Shown piece after piece: positions 6,448 through 6,947 of a stretch of DNA of 6,947 nucleotides (positions are counted from its first letter, which is position 1; each line of letters begins with the position of its first letter). Origin of the DNA: Acidobacteria bacterium 37-71-11. Its GTDB lineage: Bacteria > Acidobacteriota > Thermoanaerobaculia > Thermoanaerobaculales > Thermoanaerobaculaceae. The stretch is from the NCBI GenBank assembly GCA_002279285.1, contig NCBR01000133.1, positions 1 to 6,947 of the forward strand. The letters run 5' to 3'. The position numbers and the translations under genes are program-made. The notes under the pieces are model-generated. The model ran no database searches and was not told the DNA's origin. It saw only the letters and a program-made list of their open reading frames with translations.

Positions 6448-6947
6448 GTGCGTTCGAGCCCGACATCCTGGTGCGGATCACGGACGCGGTCCGCGACCGC
6501 CTGGCCAAAGAGCCGCCGGCGGCCGGCCTCGAGGCGCGGGCGCGCGAGGTGGCGGGGATCCGCCGGCGCGAGGGGCGGCGCAGCCTGCTCTCGGCGCTTG
6601 CGGCCCCCGGGGTGCGGGTGATCGCGGAGTGCAAGCGACGCTCGCCATCCAAGGGGTGGCTGCGGCAGCCGTTCGACCCGGTCGAGCTGGCGCGCGCCTA
6701 CGAGGCCGGCGGCGCTGCCGCCGTTTCTGTGGTCACCGAGCCGCAGTTCTTCGCGGGGCAGCCGGGGTGGGTGGCGGCGGTGCGGCGCGCGGTCGCGCTG
6801 CCCGTGCTGCAGAAGGACTTCCTGCTCGCCCCTCGCCAGCTCTTCGAAGCCGTGCTCCTGGGCGCCGACGCGGTGCTGCTCATCGCCCGCGCGCTCCCCG
6901 GGCCGTACCTCGGCGAGATGCTCGGCGTGGCCGGGGAGCTCGGCCTC
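6444..6947 (+). CDS. trpC: Indole-3-glycerol phosphate synthase, 3' part outside window
   Basis: This frame starts at GTG 6444 within the trpD stop (GTGA), has GGGAG at 6431-6435 as ribosome site, and is open to the right edge. It gives 168 of the roughly 260 residues expected. It closes the ring of carboxyphenylamino-deoxyribulose phosphate to form indole-glycerol phosphate. The TIM-barrel motifs present are VIAECKRRSPSKG (59-71) with Glu62 and Lys64, FDP (77-79), YEAGGAAAVSVVTE (86-99), LPVLQKDF (119-126) with Lys124, and GADAVLLI (140-147). LPVLRKDF is usual, so the Gln at 123 is a small departure beside the catalytic Lys. No TrpF fusion can be judged because the end is missing. Confidence 0.95.
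   Translation, partial: MSAFEPDILVRITDAVRDRLAKEPPAAGLEARAREVAGIRRREGRRSLLSALAAPGVRVIAECKRRSPSKGWLRQPFDPVELARAYEAGGAAAVSVVTEPQFFAGQPGWVAAVRRAVALPVLQKDFLLAPRQLFEAVLLGADAVLLIARALPGPYLGEMLGVAGELGL

Overview
The window is a very GC-rich bacterial sequence, roughly three-quarters G+C by eye, with G or C at almost every third codon position of the real genes. It carries one rightward operon for aromatic amino acid and tryptophan synthesis. From left to right it holds a short upstream regulatory region, a 3-dehydroquinate dehydratase/shikimate dehydrogenase fusion (AroDE), a histidinol dehydrogenase (HisD) homologue, and trpE, trpG, trpD and the first two-thirds of trpC. trpC runs off the right edge, and trpF, trpB and trpA may follow outside. 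The sequence alone does not fix the organism. AroDE fusions in this domain order are known from plants, chlamydiae and scattered bacterial phyla. With the GC content and separate trpE and trpG, a high-GC Gram-negative lineage (deltaproteobacterial in the old broad sense, or a neighbouring phylum) is a weak guess.

Positions 1-213 hold no convincing gene. They contain two diverged copies of a purine-rich direct repeat (about 41-90 and 123-176) and a sigma-70-like promoter (TTGACA at 177-182). Its predicted start point lies almost on an ATG at 214. That ATG opens a 19-codon reading frame, MRYLGVPRHRENWCWPVRR, with two Trp codons in a Trp-Cys-Trp cluster just before the stop. Directly after it come five alternately complementary segments (271-365). 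The last segment contains the Shine-Dalgarno sequence of aroDE. This is the layout of a ribosome-mediated tryptophan attenuator. Here it stands in front of a shikimate-pathway gene and probably acts mainly at the level of translation.

The second gene is the other surprise. It has the length, fold-level motifs and collinearity of HisD. In an alignment made from memory, three of the four zinc ligands and both catalytic residues (the Glu-His pair) are replaced, while the frame and codon use are healthy. It looks like a maintained pseudoenzyme or a HisD-fold protein with a new role, placed between the shikimate and tryptophan genes.

trpE, trpG, trpD and trpC look catalytically intact and are joined by identical 4-base GTGA overlaps. 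The two apparent intergenic gaps (aroDE to hisD-like, 154 bases; hisD-like to trpE, 46 bases) are each spanned exactly by a small open frame that overlaps both neighbours by 4 bases. Together the genes would supply two middle steps of the shikimate pathway and then carry chorismate through anthranilate and phosphoribosyl-anthranilate towards indole-glycerol phosphate, with tryptophan supply sensed by the leader and by TrpE itself.
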